Source of the DNA: Zygnema cylindricum
Lineage: Eukaryota > Streptophyta > Zygnematophyceae > Zygnematales > Zygnemataceae
Reading direction: 5' to 3'
Assembly (NCBI GenBank): GCA_037447655.1
Contig: JBBHKE010001961.1
Location: 1 to 60,758 of the forward strand
Length of the DNA: 60,758 nt
Below are positions 33,731 to 48,917 of the stretch, one piece after another; the first letter of the stretch is position 1, and every line of letters begins with the position of its first letter. The notes under the pieces were generated by a model. The model saw nothing but the letters and a program-made list of their open reading frames with translations. It did no database searches and was not told the origin of the DNA. The position numbers and the translations under genes are program-made.

Positions 33731-35390
33731 CACTCCTCCTCCCTCTCCTCCTCCTACGCCTCCTCACTCCTCGCCCTCCTCCCTCCTCCCTCCTCACTCC
33801 TCACTCCTCCCTCCTTCTCACTCCTCCCTCCCCACTCCCCCTGCCTCCTCTTCCTCCTCCTCCTCTTCCCACCTCCTCGTCTCCCTCCTTCTCAGTCCTA
33901 CTCCCAAGACTTCAACATTCTTCTCCCATATGAATCCTTCTTTAAATGGGAAAATCGACACCCAATACTTTTTTACTCATTACTAAATTGACAACCTTTC
34001 CATCCATCCGAGAGAGAGGATATTCCCAGAAACCAAAAAACTCCCTGTCTTAAAGACAAACACACCAATTTACACATAATTCCCAAGAAGTTTCCTCCAC
34101 AGTTTTTTCACAAACCCTTTTTAGGAAAGAGGAGAGAGAGAGAAGGGGAAAGAGAGAGAGGGAGAGAAAGAGAGAGAGAAAGAAAGAGACTTCAATGTTT
34201 AACCGTGCTGTAATCCCGCGCGTTTTTCAATATAAGATCCGGAGAGTCCGGAAGTTCCCAAAAGACTCACCTGAAAAATGAAAACAATTCAAGTTAATTT
34301 AAGTTTTACTTCAAATTAAAAAATTTACAACTTTCTTTTTTCAATTTCATAAACTTACAGAAAGTGCAAAAGTTCCCAAAAGACTTGCCAGAACCAAAAG
34401 TTGATTCATTAAAACGAATACAATTTATGGACACGGATTGAAAAACACACATAAGGAAGAAAAATTAAAAAGAGGAAAACATTTGTGAAGTCATTTTGAG
34501 ACAATCTAACATAAAGGTTCTTTCAATAAAGGTTCTGTGTCTCTCTAAATTCTCCCCCTCCCCCTCCCCCTCCCCCTCCCAGTCCTTATTTCTCTCTTCC
34601 TCCACTTCTTTTCCTTCTTCTGCCCTCTTTTTTTCGGGAGGTCCATTCTTTCTCTCGTCCCCTACCTCTCCCCCTTTCCCTCCCCCTTCTCTCTCCCCCC
34701 ACTCTCTTTCTCCCGCCTTTCTTTTACTCGGCTTACCATCCACCTTTCTCTCCTCTCTCCATCTCTGTCTTTTCTGGCCCATGCTCCCTCCCTCTTCACT
34801 CTCTCTCTCTTCCCTTCCTCTCTCCCTTCCCACTCCGCTTTCCTCCTGTTCCCTCTCTCTTTTCCTTCTCTCTCCCTTCCCTTTTTCTCCCTCACCTATC
34901 ACCTTCCCATCCTTCCCGCTTTCTCTCCTCCTCTCTCCCTTCCCACTCCCACTCCCGTCTCCTCCCCCACCCTCCTCCCGCTCTCCCTTCCAACTGCCTC
35001 TCCCCTCCCTCTCCCTCTCCCTCTCCCTCCTCTCCTCTCCCTCTCCCCCCATTCTCCCCACAAGAATAGTCCACAAAAAACTCAAAAAATATTTTATCTC
35101 CACTCCTCCCTCGGAATATTTCCGAAAAACAATCTCGACGGTACGGTTTGTGATATGGGGTGAGGAGAGGGAGAGAGAGAAGAGGGAGAGAGATTTCAGG
35201 AGAGGGAGAGAGAAGTGGGAGAGGTAAGAGACGATATCGAGGGCTAAAATTTTGCAATGAGGGGGGAGGGAGAAGAAGGGACCGAATAAATGGCGGTTTT
35301 TGGGTCGGAAAACGCAAAAAAGGGGGAGGAGGGAAGGCTGTAATTGGGTAAAATGGGGGGTGAGGGGAGAGAGAGGGGAGGTGGACCGGT
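33731..35390. repeat. Pyrimidine then purine tracts between the direct repeats
   Basis: CTCCTC-rich at 33735-33900, AGAGAG-rich at 34120-34190, a C/T-rich block at 34545-35060 and an A/G-rich block at 35155-35390. The last two are complementary in composition and could pair or form triplex DNA. Long Ser/Leu/Pro or Arg/Glu/Gly frames here are artefacts of the repeat. Confidence 0.8.
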
Positions 35391-35394
35391 TAAT

Positions 35395-35693
35395 AGACTG
35401 TTATAAAATGTTATAAAACACAAATAATTCACTGGACGTAATAAAGATGCGAGGTTTACACTTAAACAGATTCTACATTGTTGATCACTATGGACAAATA
35501 CATAACTTCGACTCGAAGGAGGTGAAACATTTTTAGTAAATTAGAAAAAATTAGCCGTAAAAAAACAATAGTTCAGTATCAAACAATCACTAATATATTT
35601 TATTATCTTACTCAACCTCCCAGAGTTTCCGAGGCACAAGTTAGTGAGACTAGGTGGATATTGTCAAATTCAAAAATGCCTTGAAGGTTTTAG
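35395..35693. repeat. 300-bp direct repeat, right copy
   Basis: Partner of 33163-33462. It lies just upstream of the first preserved TPI exon. Confidence 0.85.
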
Positions 35694-36001
35694 ACTATTT
35701 CCATGAATCACCTTGCTATTCAGTTTTGGGATTGCAAGTAGAATTGATTCTCAAATACATTCCTATCCGTTCAGTTGCCGAGTTACAAATAGAGTTACAA
35801 TCATTTCTAACAATCAAATTCATGAGCAACTTCCACGTGTGTTGTTGTGAATGTTTAATTTGAACAATTAATTACCTGGTCACATTTCTATTTTTTTTTT
35901 GCGGTGACTTATAAATGATATTCAAATACCTCATTCTGTTTGAGAACAACTTGACGCTACCCTTTTTTTCTCTTTTTTCATTGTCATTTTTGGGGATGCA
36001 G

Positions 36002-39542
<3,541 letters not shown>

Positions 39543-40483
39543 CTAAATTCTCAGGAAGGTTAATTTTGGGGCTTTGGCGAGAGCTTGTTCCATCAGGATG
39601 AACGCGAAGATCGCGGTCTCATATACTTAGAATGGAATTTGGAACGGAATGGAGTTTAGAATGGAATTTGTTGCTTAGAATGGAAACGCTTTCAAGTGGT
39701 TGTCAACAGTGGAGGTTGTTCTGTCTCTTTGTCAACACAAAGGCTGGCCCAGTACCACGCCACAATCTCGGGCAATTGTTAAACCCCATTTAGCCTCCTA
39801 ACGACGATTAAGGCAGATTCGTAGAACCCCCTTTTTTTTCTAGGGAGCTTGGACGCGCCTTTTTTGTCCGTATCTTCAAGAAAGATTTGATGTTTCCACT
39901 CATATCCACAAGGAGATGAATGGTATGAAAAATTGCTTGCGGTTAGGTTCGGCAATTTCCCATGGGAAGTAAGTGTACGGAAAAACACTTATAGAAAGGA
40001 AAACGGGAAAGGTGATTAGACCCGAGTGTAGAAAAGGTAACGAGTATTGCATGCATGTAGGCTGATTACTGATAAGGTTTTAGAAATGAAAGTGACATTA
40101 ATTGCTTTTTTTGTACCGTCTATTTTTAAGCGTCTAAAGTTCCTTCTGTTCTGGCAGCTTGTACTGTATAATTTTTTACTCTTAATCTCTCCCTAATTAA
40201 ATGGATGGGATCGGAGGAGAGTTCGTGTCGAAACTTTGGGATGGAAAAATGAGAATTTTGGCACTCGGTTCTGTGCTACAAACAAATGAATGCGATGAAT
40301 GCGAGTAAAGGAATAAATGCAGAACAATATGGGATAAAATAGTGTCAAACATACTGTCAAATACTCTGGATCGATTTTTTTAAATTTGCCCCATGAATTT
40401 TTGTCGTTCAAGATAGATAAGACAGTTGGAACAAAACTAAAACAAAAAATGGTTTACTTCACCCTCGCTTGCCTCCAACTGAA
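39543..40483. other. Downstream of TPI: nothing recognised
   Basis: Non-coding by eye. No repeat unit or gene family recognised. Confidence 0.4.
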
Positions 40484-41440
40484 TCTTCTTAATGAATGAA
40501 AAAAGGAAAGACCGGGATAGAACTGAATTAAAACATGTTGGAGCCTGAGGAATAAAACGGGGAATTGATCATGGCAGCAACCGTTTTGGTTGCGCACAGT
40601 CACTTCCGTCATTTTGTCAAATATTGTACGTTTGAAGAACACATTGGTACAAGGAAAGTGCTGTTGAGTCAAAATTTGACGGTCATTCAATTGGACAGCT
40701 TTGACTTTCAAAATGTTGTTTCAACCGCTTAAAATTTTGCCGCGCTTGAGAACGCTTCAAAACTGAAGTACTATAAGTCGTGTATGGAAATATTAAAACG
40801 CACGAAACGAAATAAATTTTGTACTCTATAATAATTTTTTTATTATACTGTACACTGTGAATCACTATTAGTGTTAATGATTTTTTTTCCCACTTAAAAT
40901 ATATTTTCTCCGTACACACTTGTCCGGTTTTCAAGCTGTACTTTAGTTTTGAGAGGTTTCGTTTCAATTTGTGTCTAAGTTCAATGTATCGCTTGACGAT
41001 TAAATTTCAATTTTGCGGCTAAGTTAAAATCCAACATGTGCTCTCACCGTGGAGCTCACGTAAAGATTAAAAGTGACATTGCGCAACACTTTTATATACA
41101 TGTGGTTGTCGTAATTTTGTTAACGTAAACCTTGGCCGGCCATGGGAATTGTCGATTTTATTATGGCGGTCGACGTTCGCAAGCGCGGTAAAATTTTAAG
41201 CATTTGAAACAATAATCTGAAAGTCAAAGTTATCCAACCGACTGACCGTCAAATTTTGACTCAACGGTGCTTGCCTTGTGCCAATGTGTATTTCAAACAT
41301 ACAATATTTGACAAAATGGCGCGAGAGAAAGTGCGCAACCAAAACAGTCACTGCCATGATCAATTCCCTAAAACCGTGTTAGAAATGATCAATTCCCTAA
41401 AACCGTGTTAGACCCCGAGGCAGATACAACTGTATTTCCG
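40484..41440. repeat. Long inverted repeat, about 200-bp arms
   Basis: 40561-40760 and 41180-41400 are inverted copies at roughly 88 per cent identity (both contain GTCAAATTTTGACTCAAC and CATGATCAATTCCC or its complement). They are separated by about 415 bp that includes half of the MITE described at 21377 (40863-40937). Only the right arm is present in the second copy near 57480-57740. Confidence 0.7.
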
Positions 41441-41557
41441 GAAGGACTACCTTCCTTTCATCTCGACGTACACTCTCAATTCTTCTAATGACCTTCCGCA
41501 AGCCAAGCTCTACATGTTTGAAAGTGAGGAAACAGTAAAAAATGTACGGCTAAAGGG

Positions 41558-42607
41558 TGAAACTCTGAGACCTCCATAAGTCCTCAGAGTAGACAGCTTC
41601 CAAGAAGCCTCTAGGATAATCCTGACCCCTTTGTGTTCCAGCAAAAATAACTGCCACCCTGGCAGACAAAAACCCTGACCACCTGCACCCCTGTGAAGGC
41701 AAGACTCCCCTGAGTCGGTAGCAAAAAGAATCTCTGAATTTGCTCCCCTGAGCAGTAAGTTATGGAGGGTCAAAGTTGACCTTTTGTACAGAAGCTCTCT
41801 GGGAGAGAGGGTCCTATCTTCTAATTTTTCTAAGTCCTATCTCTCTCACAGACTCTATCTACTGATGTACGGAACCAATCAGAATTGAGTTCCGTACGCA
41901 AAAGTACAACTGGCGCTGTACTTTAGGTACGGACATTGTACGACATGGCCTAAATGTCGACACATGTCATATCCGGATTCGGTACCATAATCTCCGGAGA
42001 TTCCACGATCCAACGGAATTTCGCCACGCGTCATCCGATGTGGCGATGGCCACAAACCGCCGAAATCTTCCTCCGCGATCTCGGCAAAAATCTCGGCCGT
42101 CCGATTAAATTCGGATTTAATCGTAGCCGTAAAAAATACATGCGCGATGTTTGTTTCACTTACGAAATAAATGCGCGGTATTGATTTCGAGTCCGAACCG
42201 TTATCCGTACTCTATATATTACTGGATCTATGTATCCCGTTATCTATTATAGTTAAATGAATTATCGTACGTATACGCATATAATTAATTATCAAACTAT
42301 ATAATACTTAATATTAATTGTAGACCTAACGGCTAAGGCTACCGGCTATTTCCTGTATGCCGGCCGGTAGGTACAGGGATCAAATCCTGCCGCCGGCGCA
42401 TACCTTTTAAATAAATAAAAAAACCCTAATATAAAATTCCCGTAAACCTCAGGATAGCCAAGGTAGCCATGGCTCTAGCTTCCTCTCCAACTTCTCAATG
42501 ACTGCGACAAGTTTGAGAGTTGGAGAGAGAAGTTAGAGATAGACTGCCTCGACTTCTATATTTCTTTTCAGACCTAGAAAATACTAATAAAACCATTAGT
42601 TTCTACA
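41558..42607 (-). repeat. 3' LTR of element H
   Basis: 1050 bp. HP3 at 41682-41699 (one mismatch), HP2 GACTC/GAGTC at 41703-41716, HP1 GGTCA/TGACC at 41768-41781. A plus-strand tRNA-like block is at about 42328-42405 and AGCCATGGCT near 42466. Confidence 0.96.
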
Positions 42608-42626
42608 CTCACCTTATTTTCTAGTC
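42608..42626 (-). other. Polypurine tract of element H
   Basis: In element orientation TAGAAAATAAGGTGAG precedes the LTR start TGTAGAAAC. Confidence 0.75.
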
Positions 42627-44099
42627 AATCTTTAATTTCAGACCACACTTCTCCCTGCAAAAAATTAGCTTAGGGGAAGGCACAGGTTTGGTCATCATAT
42701 CTGCTACCATCTCACTATCTGGTCTGTACTCTAAACTGATTATTTTGTTTTCTACTTTCTCTCTAACAAAGCTGAGTCTGATGTCCATGTGTTTGTCTTT
42801 AAAATGGTGTTTAGGATTGGCAGAAATAGCGATTGCTGCCTGATTATCACAAAATATTTTCTGCACACCACTCTTAAGGTGACCAAGCTCACCAAGCAAA
42901 GACTTGACCCACATCAATTCGTTTACAGCAGAGCAAGAGGCCATATATTCAGCCTCCATGGTGGACTGAGCAATAACCTTTTGCTGTTTGCTACTCCAAC
43001 AGCAAGCCCCATCACCCACATATAATACATATCCAGAAGTACATCTCCTCATCGGAGCATCACCATAACTGGCATCACTCCAAGTAGTGATGTCAGTATT
43101 CTCCCCACCCAAATGCAACCATAGATCTCTAGTTCCTACCAAATATCTAAGGACTCTCATAGCTGCCTCCCAATCCTTCTTAGTGGGAGCATTTAGACTT
43201 CTACTCAGCACTCCTACAGCTGCAGCTAAATCCGGCCGGGTACAATTCATAAAATAGATTAGACTTCCCACTACTTGCCTGTAAGGAACAGTCTGCATGA
43301 ACTTCTGTTCATCAAGAGATAATTCCTCGTCTAAGACTATGACTCCTTCTTCCTCACTCCCCTCACTTCCCTTCTTCAACTCCATTTGAGTTGTACAACT
43401 ATTAGCTTTATCCATTTGAAATTTTTCAAGCATGTTCCCTATTGCTTCCTTTTGAGTCAATCTTATAATTTTCCTTTTTCGGTCTCTCTCTACTTGAATT
43501 CCCAAAATATATCTTGCTTCTCCCATATCCTTCATTTCAAATCTCCCCTTAAGATCGGTTTTCAGTTTGTTAATTTTTTTCATTGATTTACTTAATACAA
43601 GCAAATCATCAACATAAATTGCAATAAATATCAAACCTTCCTCATCTTCGAAAACATAGATTGAGTGATCTGAGCTGATCCGAATATATCCCAGACCGGT
43701 AAGAAACTCATCAAGCTTCTTATTCCATTGTCGAGGTGCTTGTTTCAAACCATAAAGAGATTTAATCAGCCGGCATACCTTACTCTCCTCTCCTTCCTCC
43801 ACAAAACCTTCGAGTTGTCGCATGAAGATCTCCTCTTCCAATTCTCCATGCAAAAAGGCTGTCTTGATGTCCATCTGATGCACTTCCATGTCTTCCGCCG
43901 CTGCTAAACTGAGAAGTATGCGGACGGAGGGAAATCTGACCACCGGGGCAAAGGTTATCTCGTAGTCAATTCCCTCCTTTTGTGTAAATCCCTTCGCCAC
44001 TAGTCGGGCCTTGTAGCGCTCGATTGTGTTATCTGGGTTTAGTTTTAATTTGAAAACCCACTTACAACCGATTAGTTTTCGGTTAGGTGGACAATCCAC
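42621..44099 (-). CDS. RT-RNase H of element H (492-residue open frame)
   Basis: It starts just after the TAG at about 44103 that replaces Trp in DTWELVDC-like context, so the true frame continues from 44576. RT motifs in order: [62 protein letters not shown] (YVDD active site), EARYILGIQ. RNase H: WSDASYGDAPMRRCTSGY, KQQKVIAQSTMEAEYMAS, CDNQAAIAI, DIRLSFVREKVE, MMTKPVPSPK. All recognised catalytic motifs are present. It is the only undamaged RT-RNase H in the window. It is not an independent gene but the end of gag-pol. Confidence 0.93.
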   Translation of the reverse strand: MDCPPNRKLIGCKWVFKLKLNPDNTIERYKARLVAKGFTQKEGIDYEITFAPVVRFPSVRILLSLAAAEDMEVHQMDIKTAFLHGELEEEIFMRQLEGFVEEGEESKVCRLIKSLYGLKQAPRQWNKKLDEFLTGLGYIRISSDHSIYVFEDEEGLIFIAIYVDDLLVLSKSMKKINKLKTDLKGRFEMKDMGEARYILGIQVERDRKRKIIRLTQKEAIGNMLEKFQMDKANSCTTQMELKKGSEGSEEEGVIVLDEELSLDEQKFMQTVPYRQVVGSLIYFMNCTRPDLAAAVGVLSRSLNAPTKKDWEAAMRVLRYLVGTRDLWLHLGGENTDITTWSDASYGDAPMRRCTSGYVLYVGDGACCWSSKQQKVIAQSTMEAEYMASCSAVNELMWVKSLLGELGHLKSGVQKIFCDNQAAIAISANPKHHFKDKHMDIRLSFVREKVENKIISLEYRPDSEMVADMMTKPVPSPKLIFCREKCGLKLKID

Positions 44100-44105
44100 C
44101 AGCTC

Positions 44106-44680
44106 CTAAGTATCGGCTGCCATAATTGAGGCCATCCCTTCATTGATGGCTGTCTTCCACCTATTTCTTTCTGGACAAGTCATCGCCTCTCCATAAGTTT
44201 GAGGTTCATCTTGATGAGATAGTTTAGTTACCTTGTTATTAACCTGTTTTTCTTGCAGTCTTTTGCTACTTCTCCTCCCCCCCTCGAAATCTGAGGCCGG
44301 AATAGATGGCTCTCGTGGATTCTTTCGAACAAACTCGGCTTCTCCCCTATCCCTTGATTCTGAATCAATTTCCACCACGTCTTCCGCTTCGAGTAGAGTT
44401 GTCACTGGAGTTTCCACAGCCGAGTCCTTTTCGGTCTGATTTGTTCCTGCAAGAATGTCATCTTCTCTAAAACCTGGATAGTTAGGAAGCTCAAAGTCAT
44501 CGGAATTTTCTGACTCAAATCTGATTTTTACTGACTTTGTATATTTGAAGGGATCCACAGACTTTCCTTCATCCATAACTACTAGATGCTTTACTAAGAT
44601 TATATCTTCCCTTTTTAGATCATAAAATCTATATCTTTTAACATCTTCATCATATCCTAATAAGTATCCCTGTTTTCCTT
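44106..44680 (-). pseudogene. Integrase C-terminus to RT linker of element H
   Basis: After a one-base gain near 44685 the frame (open from 44576) encodes VMDEGKSVDPFKYTKSVKIR, an acidic linker, and the GRRSSKRLQEKQ and PQTYGEAM segments leading into RT. It stops at 44103-44105 with TAG. Confidence 0.85.
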
Positions 44681-45408
44681 TAGGAATCTAGCTTCCAATT
44701 GGACCGATCAGTATCTAGACTGAACACTTGACTGCCGAAAACCTTTAAGTGAGATATGTCTGGTTTCCGGCCTGTCCATCTCTCATAAGGTGTTTGATCT
44801 TTTATAGCTGAAGTAAGAACTCTATTCTTGAGGTAATTAGCACAGTTCATTGCTTCTACCCAAAACCTTTTTCCTATCTTTTTATCTGACAACATACTTC
44901 TAGCACTATCACTTAGTGTTCTATTTAACTTTTCAGCTACCCCATTCTGTTTCGGATTTTCTGGAACTGTCTTTTGGTGTTGAACCCCATCTTCCCTCAG
45001 AAAATCCTCAAACTGGTTAGAAGTATACTCTCCACCATTGTCACTCCTTACTCTCTTGATTGGAGTTTCATGGAGTTTTTCGCTCCATGCTTTATATTGT
45101 CTAAAACAATCCTCAGCTTCGGACTTGTTTTTCAAAAAATATACCCGGGAATACCGAGACCAATCATCAGTTATAGTCATCATAAATCTCTTCCCCCCCG
45201 GTGAGGGCACTTTAGCCGGTCCCCAAATATATGTGTGTACTAGATCTAGAATTTTTTCTCCCTTATAGGTGGCTGACTTAGGAAAGGGTACTCTGTGTGC
45301 TTTACCTTGAGCACATCCACTACAATCACTTATATCATCACTCTCACTGAACTGAATCCCTTCCACCACTCCCATCTTTTTCATCTCTCTTAACTTATCT
45401 AGATTCAA
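44680..45408 (-). pseudogene. Integrase of element H
   Basis: The open frame of 242 residues starts within the GAG-pre-integrase zinc region (NLDKLREMKKMG, CSGCAQGKAHR). Core: LVHTYIWGP, with Tyr in place of the first catalytic Asp; ITDDWSRY; SDNGGEYTSN (second Asp kept); NGVAEKLNRTLSD (catalytic Glu kept). The C-terminal part has SHLKVFGSQVF. The frame differs from gag upstream because of a one-base loss, and ends at a stop created by a one-base gain. Even with frames repaired, the integrase would lack a catalytic residue. Confidence 0.9.
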
Positions 45409-46979
45409 ATGCCAAGCCTCTTATGCCACATCATAATATCATGAACACCAGCATAATAAAGTTTCTTCTTTTCATTACTTAAGATCAGCCTAAACATCCC
45501 ATGGCTACCTTTCTCAGCAATGAAATAGACATCATCCTCAAAACTAGCAGTAAAGACTCCTTCCCTAGTGCTAGTAAAAAAACCCTTATCATCTAATACT
45601 GATGTAGAGATAAGATTTTTGAACAGCTCCGGAATAAACAATACATCGGAGAATGTTAATATGGATGTCTTTCCTTCTACTAACACTTTTAGATCTACCG
45701 ATCCTACAAGAGTAGTGGTGACTATCCTCCCATCCCCGTACTCTATGTCTACGGTGGGAATCTTTCTTATCTTAGTGAACATGTGTCTATCCTTACACAT
45801 GTGCATGGAGGCACCTGAATCTACAATCCAGCCTGCTTCACCTTTCAATCCACCGTAAGCACATTTCTGCCTTCGTGGAATTTCGACCTCATTTTTCGCC
45901 TCCAACTCCTCATCCAAAAGGAGCTCATCGTCCTCGTCCTCGGATTCAGCCTCAAGTACCTGTGTGACAAGGGCCTTTTTCTTTCCTCTCGGGGTACCAC
46001 CGGTCTGCCCCTCCTTTAACCGAAGCTCGTTTAGCTTAGTGCACTCTGCCATATAGTGCCCCGGTTTCTTACAAAAGTGACATAGACCTTTGGGAGCCCT
46101 TGGTTCGAACTCATCGGCCTGTTTTTTCTGCTCCCTACCCCCATAGTTTCCGACCGGTTTTCGGGGATCCCTGTTCCTCCAATCAGTCGTTGTTGCCAAG
46201 GCTTGGCCACTCTTTCCTCCCCTTCGGATTTCAATTGTATTCTCTTGAACGAGAATCATCCCTACCACTGAGTTCCATATCCACCTTGAGTCAGGCAAGT
46301 CCTGCAGACGGTAAACTATGTTCACGAACTCATCAGGTAACTTCATCAGTAAACAGTTAACCTTTTCTTTTTCACTAAAATCTTTTCCCGCACTCTGTAG
46401 CTCCATGAAGAGTGTAGCAAGTTCATTGCAAAAATCCAACATATTTCCCCCTTTGTATACATACTCCTTAACTTTTTGATCAGCCAACTGTTGTTGCTGA
46501 ATCGTACCACTTCGGTACATCTCTATGAGAGCCATCCAAAGATCGGATGCTCTTTCTACCTGCAAATGAGGACATGCAAGTCCTTGAGTGAGATGGCGTA
46601 GGATGAAGTGCTTTGCCGCCATATTGTTGAAGTCCCAGGTTTCAGTATCATTCTCCTCATTCCTCGGAATAGGTGACATGAATGTCAAACCAGTTGCTAT
46701 TGGTGTATTCGTCTCTTTCTCTTTACCTTTGTCCACCACCTCTCCTTCTTTTGTTTCCTCCGTTGAAGGTGGGTCCTCTTTCTTGGTGAATCTGGTTCCT
46801 CCAAACCCTAGAGGAATTCCAAGATTTGATGGACGCCCCAACCGTCCACTCACTATCCCCCAAAACCTTTTTTCGCATAGAGCTCCTATCATCATACTTT
46901 CCCAGTATATGAAGCCAGTTCCATTAGAGATTGGTACCCTAGAGGGTGGGCCCATAACCTGAAACTCTGAGACCTCCAT
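45405..46979 (-). CDS. gag-protease of element H (524-residue open frame)
   Basis: The ATG at 46979 lies inside the 5' LTR, 20 nt before its end. The frame reads MEVSEFQ, then VMGPPSRVPI across the primer site, then FIYWESMM. Gag body blocks are HFILRHLTQGLACPHLQVE, QQQLADQKVKEYVYKGG and MILVQENTIEIRRGG. The zinc knuckle CHFCKKPGHYMAEC (C-x2-C-x4-H-x4-C) is complete. A Lys-rich patch and acidic linker follow, then aspartic protease with DSGASMHM near residue 400. The frame closes at HKRLGI where a base is missing from HKRLGH. Apart from the shift at its end it looks intact and could be expressed as Gag-protease. Confidence 0.92.
   Translation of the reverse strand: MEVSEFQVMGPPSRVPISNGTGFIYWESMMIGALCEKRFWGIVSGRLGRPSNLGIPLGFGGTRFTKKEDPPSTEETKEGEVVDKGKEKETNTPIATGLTFMSPIPRNEENDTETWDFNNMAAKHFILRHLTQGLACPHLQVERASDLWMALIEMYRSGTIQQQQLADQKVKEYVYKGGNMLDFCNELATLFMELQSAGKDFSEKEKVNCLLMKLPDEFVNIVYRLQDLPDSRWIWNSVVGMILVQENTIEIRRGGKSGQALATTTDWRNRDPRKPVGNYGGREQKKQADEFEPRAPKGLCHFCKKPGHYMAECTKLNELRLKEGQTGGTPRGKKKALVTQVLEAESEDEDDELLLDEELEAKNEVEIPRRQKCAYGGLKGEAGWIVDSGASMHMCKDRHMFTKIRKIPTVDIEYGDGRIVTTTLVGSVDLKVLVEGKTSILTFSDVLFIPELFKNLISTSVLDDKGFFTSTREGVFTASFEDDVYFIAEKGSHGMFRLILSNEKKKLYYAGVHDIMMWHKRLGI
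46945..46959 (-). other. Primer binding site of element H
   Basis: The plus strand reads GGTGGGCCCATAACC, the anticodon-arm sequence of plant initiator tRNA-Met; the element strand is its complement. It abuts the LTR end and is identical to that of element C. Confidence 0.75.
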
Positions 46980-48010
46980 AAGTCCTCAGAGTAGACAGCT
47001 TCCAAGAAGCCTCTAGGATAATCCTGACCCCTTTGTGTTCCAGCAAAAATAACTGCCACCCTGGCAAACAAAAACCCTGACCACCTGCACCCCTGTGAAG
47101 GCAAGACTCCCCTGAGTCGGTAGCAAAAAGAATCTCTGAATTTGCTCCCCTGAGCAGTAAGTTATGGAGGGTCAAAGTTGACCTTTTATACAGAAGCTCT
47201 CTGGAAGAGAGGGTCCTATCTTCTATATTTTTCTAAGTCCTATCTCTCTCACAGACTCTATCTACTGATGTACGGAACTAATCAGAATTGAGTTCCGTAC
47301 GCAAAAGTACAGCTGGCGGTGTACTTTAGGTACGGACATTGTACGACATGGCCTAAATGTCGACACATGTCATATCCGGATTCGGTACCATAATCTCCGG
47401 AGATTCCACGATCCAACGGAATTTCGCCACGCGTCATCCGATGTGGCGATGGCCACAAACCGCCGTAATCTTCCTCCGCGATCTCGGCGCTAATCCCGGC
47501 CGTCCGATTAAATTCGGATTTAATCGTAGCCGTAATAAATACATGCGCGATATTTGTTTCACTTACGAAACAAATGCGCGGTATTGATTTTGAGTCCGAA
47601 CCGTAATCCGTACTCTATATATTACTGGATCTATGTATCCCGTAATCTATTATAGTTAAATGAATTATCGTACGTATACGCATATAATTAATTATCAAAC
47701 TATATAATACTTAACATTAATTCTAGACCTAACGGCTAAGGCTACCGGCTATTTCCTGTCTGCCGGCCGGTAGGTATAGGGATCAAATCCTGTCGCCGGC
47801 GCATACCTTTTTAATAAATAAATAAACCCTAATATAAAATTCCCGTAAACCTCAGGATAGCCAAGGTAGCCATGGCTCTAGCTTCCTCTCCAACTTCTCA
47901 GTGACTGCGACAAGTTTGAGAGTTGGAGAGAGAAGTTAGAGATAGACTGCCTCGACTTCTATATTTCTTTTCAGACCTAGAAAATACTAATAAAACCATT
48001 AGTTTCTACA
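46960..48010 (-). repeat. 5' LTR of element H
   Basis: 1051 bp, TG...CA. The three leader hairpins match those of the 3' LTR. The start codon of gag is at 46977-46979. The tRNA-like block is at about 47732-47808. Confidence 0.96.
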
Positions 48011-48917
48011 AAGGGTGTGCTCATGTGTTGAAGTATCAAGTTTTTTCAATCGTTATCCTCCAAAACTTTAATCCCCCTCAAGAAACCCTTTTGCCCTATG
48101 AAAAAGTTGCTTTTACCAAAGTACGATGAGCGTCATCTTGATCCTTCGAATGTACTCCATTTTTGTCGTCTTTTGTACTCAGTTTGGCATTTTCCTCTTT
48201 TCGACCCACGGGCTTGCAAATCCAACTCATAAAAAAACAATAACAAAAATCACCTCACGTTGTGATTCTAGTTAAAGTATCACTTGAAAAACTAATGAAA
48301 GCTTCCACGCACGTGCCACACGAATGGGAAATTTTAAGCACGAGGGCAAGTACACGATATTTCTTTTCCGGTGCGTCACGCGCATGCACGCAAAAAAAAA
48401 ATTACATGGTCTCGGACCTCGACTTTCATACATGGGTCCTTTGAAAAATCTTACGCCATCGTCGCCTTACCCTCTCCCCCTTAACTATCGCTTTCATCTC
48501 ACACATCTTGGATGAAACTCGACAATATTGGTGTGAAATGAAAGAGCTTTGGAAAATAAGCTTTACATGTGAGCAGTATTTGATGTCTTGAGTGAAAAGA
48601 CGAAAAAAAAAATCCGGGAGCCATGGTATAAAGTGAATGAGTTGATGACGTCGACGTTGTGACAAGTGAGCATGACATCACAATGTCACAAAAAGCTAAA
48701 CATCTACAACCGTTGCTATTTTATAGATGTCACCTATTGTTAGAAGATCTGTAGTCGTCTACAACTATCACAAGTTTCACTAACGTCTACAATCGTCACA
48801 TTTCAAAGTAACAATTTCATTACCGTAAATGGAACGCTCTGCAAAGTATTACTGAAAATCTTTACAAGAATCCAAAGTACTACTTCAAAGTATTGTACTA
48901 ATACATTGGCACACCCT
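48011..48917. mobile_element. GGGTGTG-ended repeat, copy 1
   Basis: The left end AGGGTGTGCTCATGTGTTG and the right end CATTGGCACACCCT (to 48917) form short inverted ends. Near the right end are GTCTACAA and GTCAC motifs in both orientations (48680-48800). Non-coding. A TSD is not clear. Confidence 0.55.

Larger units (their letters stand above)
41558..48010 (-). mobile_element. Full-length Ty1/copia element H, best preserved
   Basis: 6453 bp, minus strand. 3' LTR 41558-42607, 5' LTR 46960-48010, target duplication AAGGG at 41553-41557 and 48011-48015. Counting by eye, the LTRs differ at about 26 of 1050 positions (about 97.5 per cent identity). Internal order from right to left: primer site, gag, protease, integrase, RT, RNase H, purine tract. 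Coding damage is light: a one-base loss at about 45405-45415, a one-base gain near 44685 that restores the frame, and a TAG near 44103 where relatives have Trp. The first integrase Asp is also replaced. The copy in the duplication at 57870 shows the site without the insertion. Confidence 0.97.

Noticed and set aside
34465-35317. Open frames rich in Arg/Glu/Gly or Ser/Leu/Pro
   Set aside because: Low-complexity purine/pyrimidine DNA with overlapping frames on both strands and no domain.
33163-35693. LTR element with 300-bp LTRs
   Set aside because: The repeats do not start with TG or end with CA, no primer site or purine tract adjoins them, and no 5-bp duplication is visible.
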